Shown: in pieces, positions 63,156 through 64,000 of the stretch | Layout of the letters: each line of letters starts with the position of its first letter | How positions within the stretch are numbered: position 1 is the first letter of the stretch | Assembly (NCBI RefSeq): GCF_014851805.1 | Contig: NZ_JACVAK010000001.1 | Coordinates: 124,001-188,000 of the forward strand | Direction: 5' to 3' | Length of the DNA: 64,000 nt | From: Pseudoxanthomonas sp. PXM02 | GTDB lineage: Bacteria > Pseudomonadota > Gammaproteobacteria > Xanthomonadales > Xanthomonadaceae | Notes under the pieces: model-generated | The model's input: only the letters and a program-made list of their open reading frames with translations | What the model was told of the DNA's origin: nothing | Databases searched by the model: none | Translations under genes and position numbers: made by a program

Positions 63156-63821
63156 GTGGCTTTACCGCAGCACCGGACGGCCGTTTCGGCCCCCGCCTTC
63201 GTCCAGCGACTCTCCCGGTTGGGTGGCCTCGACGCCCCCGTCGCCGGCCCTGCCCTGTCCGAGCGACTGGGCCAGTGGATCGACTGGAATCGGGCTGTCG
63301 CGTTGTCGCGCGCCCTGGATGCCTCGCCGGCACCGGGTGTGGCAACGGCAGCCGGCGACGAAGAAGCGGCCTGCGCACGCGTGAAGGCGTCCCTGCGCAC
63401 CGCCATCACGCGCACCGACAAGCTTGAGACATTCGCCAGCGATGCGTTCGCGCCCTTCCAGCGCCACATCCTGGATCTGCAACGCGCCATGCAGGCGGGC
63501 ACCGGCCAACTGCGCGGGCGATTGCGCGATGCCCTGGCGGCGGGTTCACCCGATCAGGTTCGCTTGGCGGAGATCGACGGGGTCATGGAGATGACGTTGA
63601 GCCCGCGCGAACAAACGCTGCTGACCGCGACACCTACCCTGCTCGTCCAGCACTTCGAACGACTGAAGCAGGCGCATGCCGATACCAGCGACGACGCCTG
63701 GCTCGCCCGCTTCCGCCACGACCTCCAGGACATCCTGCTCGCCGAGCTGGACCTCCGCTTCCATCCCCTCGACGCGCTACTCGCCGCGCTTCGTACCTCG
63801 CACGACTCTGGAACACCATGA
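63156..63821 (+). CDS. DUF3348-family protein
   Basis: 221 aa from a GTG at 63156, chosen because upstream codons run into the ssrA terminator; TGTAAAAT at 63123-63130 may be the -10. The protein is mostly helical: APAFVQRLSRLGGLDAPVAG, DEEAACARVKASLRTAITRT, FAPFQRHILDLQRAMQAGTG, DAWLARFRHDLQDILLAELD and FHPLDALLAALRTSH. This fits the DUF3348 family, which accompanies DUF802 and OmpA-like genes in some beta- and gammaproteobacteria (from memory). Its stop overlaps the next start (ATGA). Confidence 0.72.
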   Translation: MALPQHRTAVSAPAFVQRLSRLGGLDAPVAGPALSERLGQWIDWNRAVALSRALDASPAPGVATAAGDEEAACARVKASLRTAITRTDKLETFASDAFAPFQRHILDLQRAMQAGTGQLRGRLRDALAAGSPDQVRLAEIDGVMEMTLSPREQTLLTATPTLLVQHFERLKQAHADTSDDAWLARFRHDLQDILLAELDLRFHPLDALLAALRTSHDSGTP

Positions 63822-64000
63822 CCCGACACGCCCTCCTGACCGCCCTGTTCCTGCTGGGCCTCGCCATCGTCACCTGGATCGGGGTCGGCTACGTCGGTAC
63901 GCATGCGCTGGGCGTGGTGGTCACCCTGATCATCGGTCTCTGCTATGTGGCCGGCGCGGTGGAACTGCATCGCTATCGCCAAGCCACCGATTCGTTGCTG
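63818..64000 (+). CDS. Membrane protein, DUF802-like, partial (runs off window)
   Basis: 61 codons visible. Two hydrophobic segments (LLTALFLLGLAIVTWIGVGY and ALGVVVTLIIGLCYVAGAVE, within residues about 6-50) then HRYRQATDSLL. The start overlaps the DUF3348 stop by 4 bp. Position and membrane pattern fit the DUF802 protein of a DUF3348-DUF802-OmpA-like operon; the rest lies beyond the edge, so the assignment is tentative. Confidence 0.55.
   Translation, partial: MTRHALLTALFLLGLAIVTWIGVGYVGTHALGVVVTLIIGLCYVAGAVELHRYRQATDSLL

Overview
The window is GC-rich chromosomal DNA from a gammaproteobacterium of the Xanthomonadaceae/Lysobacteraceae (Xanthomonas, Stenotrophomonas, Lysobacter, Pseudoxanthomonas group). 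The clearest evidence is a nearly complete rpf (regulation of pathogenicity factors / DSF quorum sensing) neighbourhood: acnA (rpfA), fadD-like rpfB, rpfF, rpfC, rpfG, lysS, prfB, rpfD, recJ, rpfE and greA in one block. Gene order elsewhere (ftsK-lolA-rarA-crcB; hrcA-grpE-dnaK-dnaJ; recN/fur/bamE; ratA/rnfH/smpB/ssrA) and the tmRNA tag ANDDNYALAA agree. No prophage, insertion sequence, CRISPR array, rRNA or tRNA gene was seen. Assignments rest on reading the sequence and remembered family features; no database search was run.

Layout. 1-2.9 kb: an accessory secreted cluster on the minus strand: a very Gly-rich 508-aa exported protein, a small exported protein with an MRGG motif, a C39-like peptidase, and a fourth exported protein cut by the window edge. 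3.1-8.0 kb: crcB, rarA, lolA, ftsK. 8.2-12.5 kb: a possible small gene, then trxB, a metallophosphoesterase, a GNAT-like protein, aat and infA. 12.6-18.5 kb: a small secreted protein, clpA/clpS, and a nudix-mnmA-hflD operon. 18.6-25 kb: acnB, a vapBC-like module, acnA. 25-42.4 kb: the DSF/c-di-GMP signalling block. 42.4-49 kb: greA, carB, a hypothetical, carA, dapB. 49-53.5 kb: a GAF-EAL protein, a TyrA-ACT protein and a transglutaminase-like protein. 53.6-58.5 kb: the DnaK chaperone operon. 58.5-63 kb: recN, fur, bamE, rnfH, ratA, smpB, tmRNA. 63.1-64 kb: the start of a DUF3348/DUF802-type operon running off the edge.

How the genes work together. RpfB and RpfF handle acyl substrates and make the diffusible signal; RpfC senses it and phosphorylates RpfG, whose HD-GYP domain degrades cyclic di-GMP. 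The same block carries a TPR-GGDEF cyclase with an intact GGEEF motif, the LytTR regulator RpfD, and, about 9 kb away, a GAF-EAL phosphodiesterase, so cyclic di-GMP synthesis, breakdown and signal input are physically grouped. Protein-quality functions are also dense: DnaK/DnaJ/GrpE, ClpA/ClpS with Aat (N-end rule), and SmpB/tmRNA (ribosome rescue).

The observations most worth a second look are: three 12-bp direct repeats at an exact 21-bp period, resembling LytTR/AlgR boxes, directly upstream of rpfD; a set of genes whose start codon lies only 5-7 bases after a -10-like hexamer (predicted leaderless messages); a C39-peptidase cluster whose small exported protein has a double-glycine-type motif; a 32-codon reading frame followed at once by an intrinsic terminator upstream of ftsK; and three REP-like palindromes whose central base pair varies with compensation.
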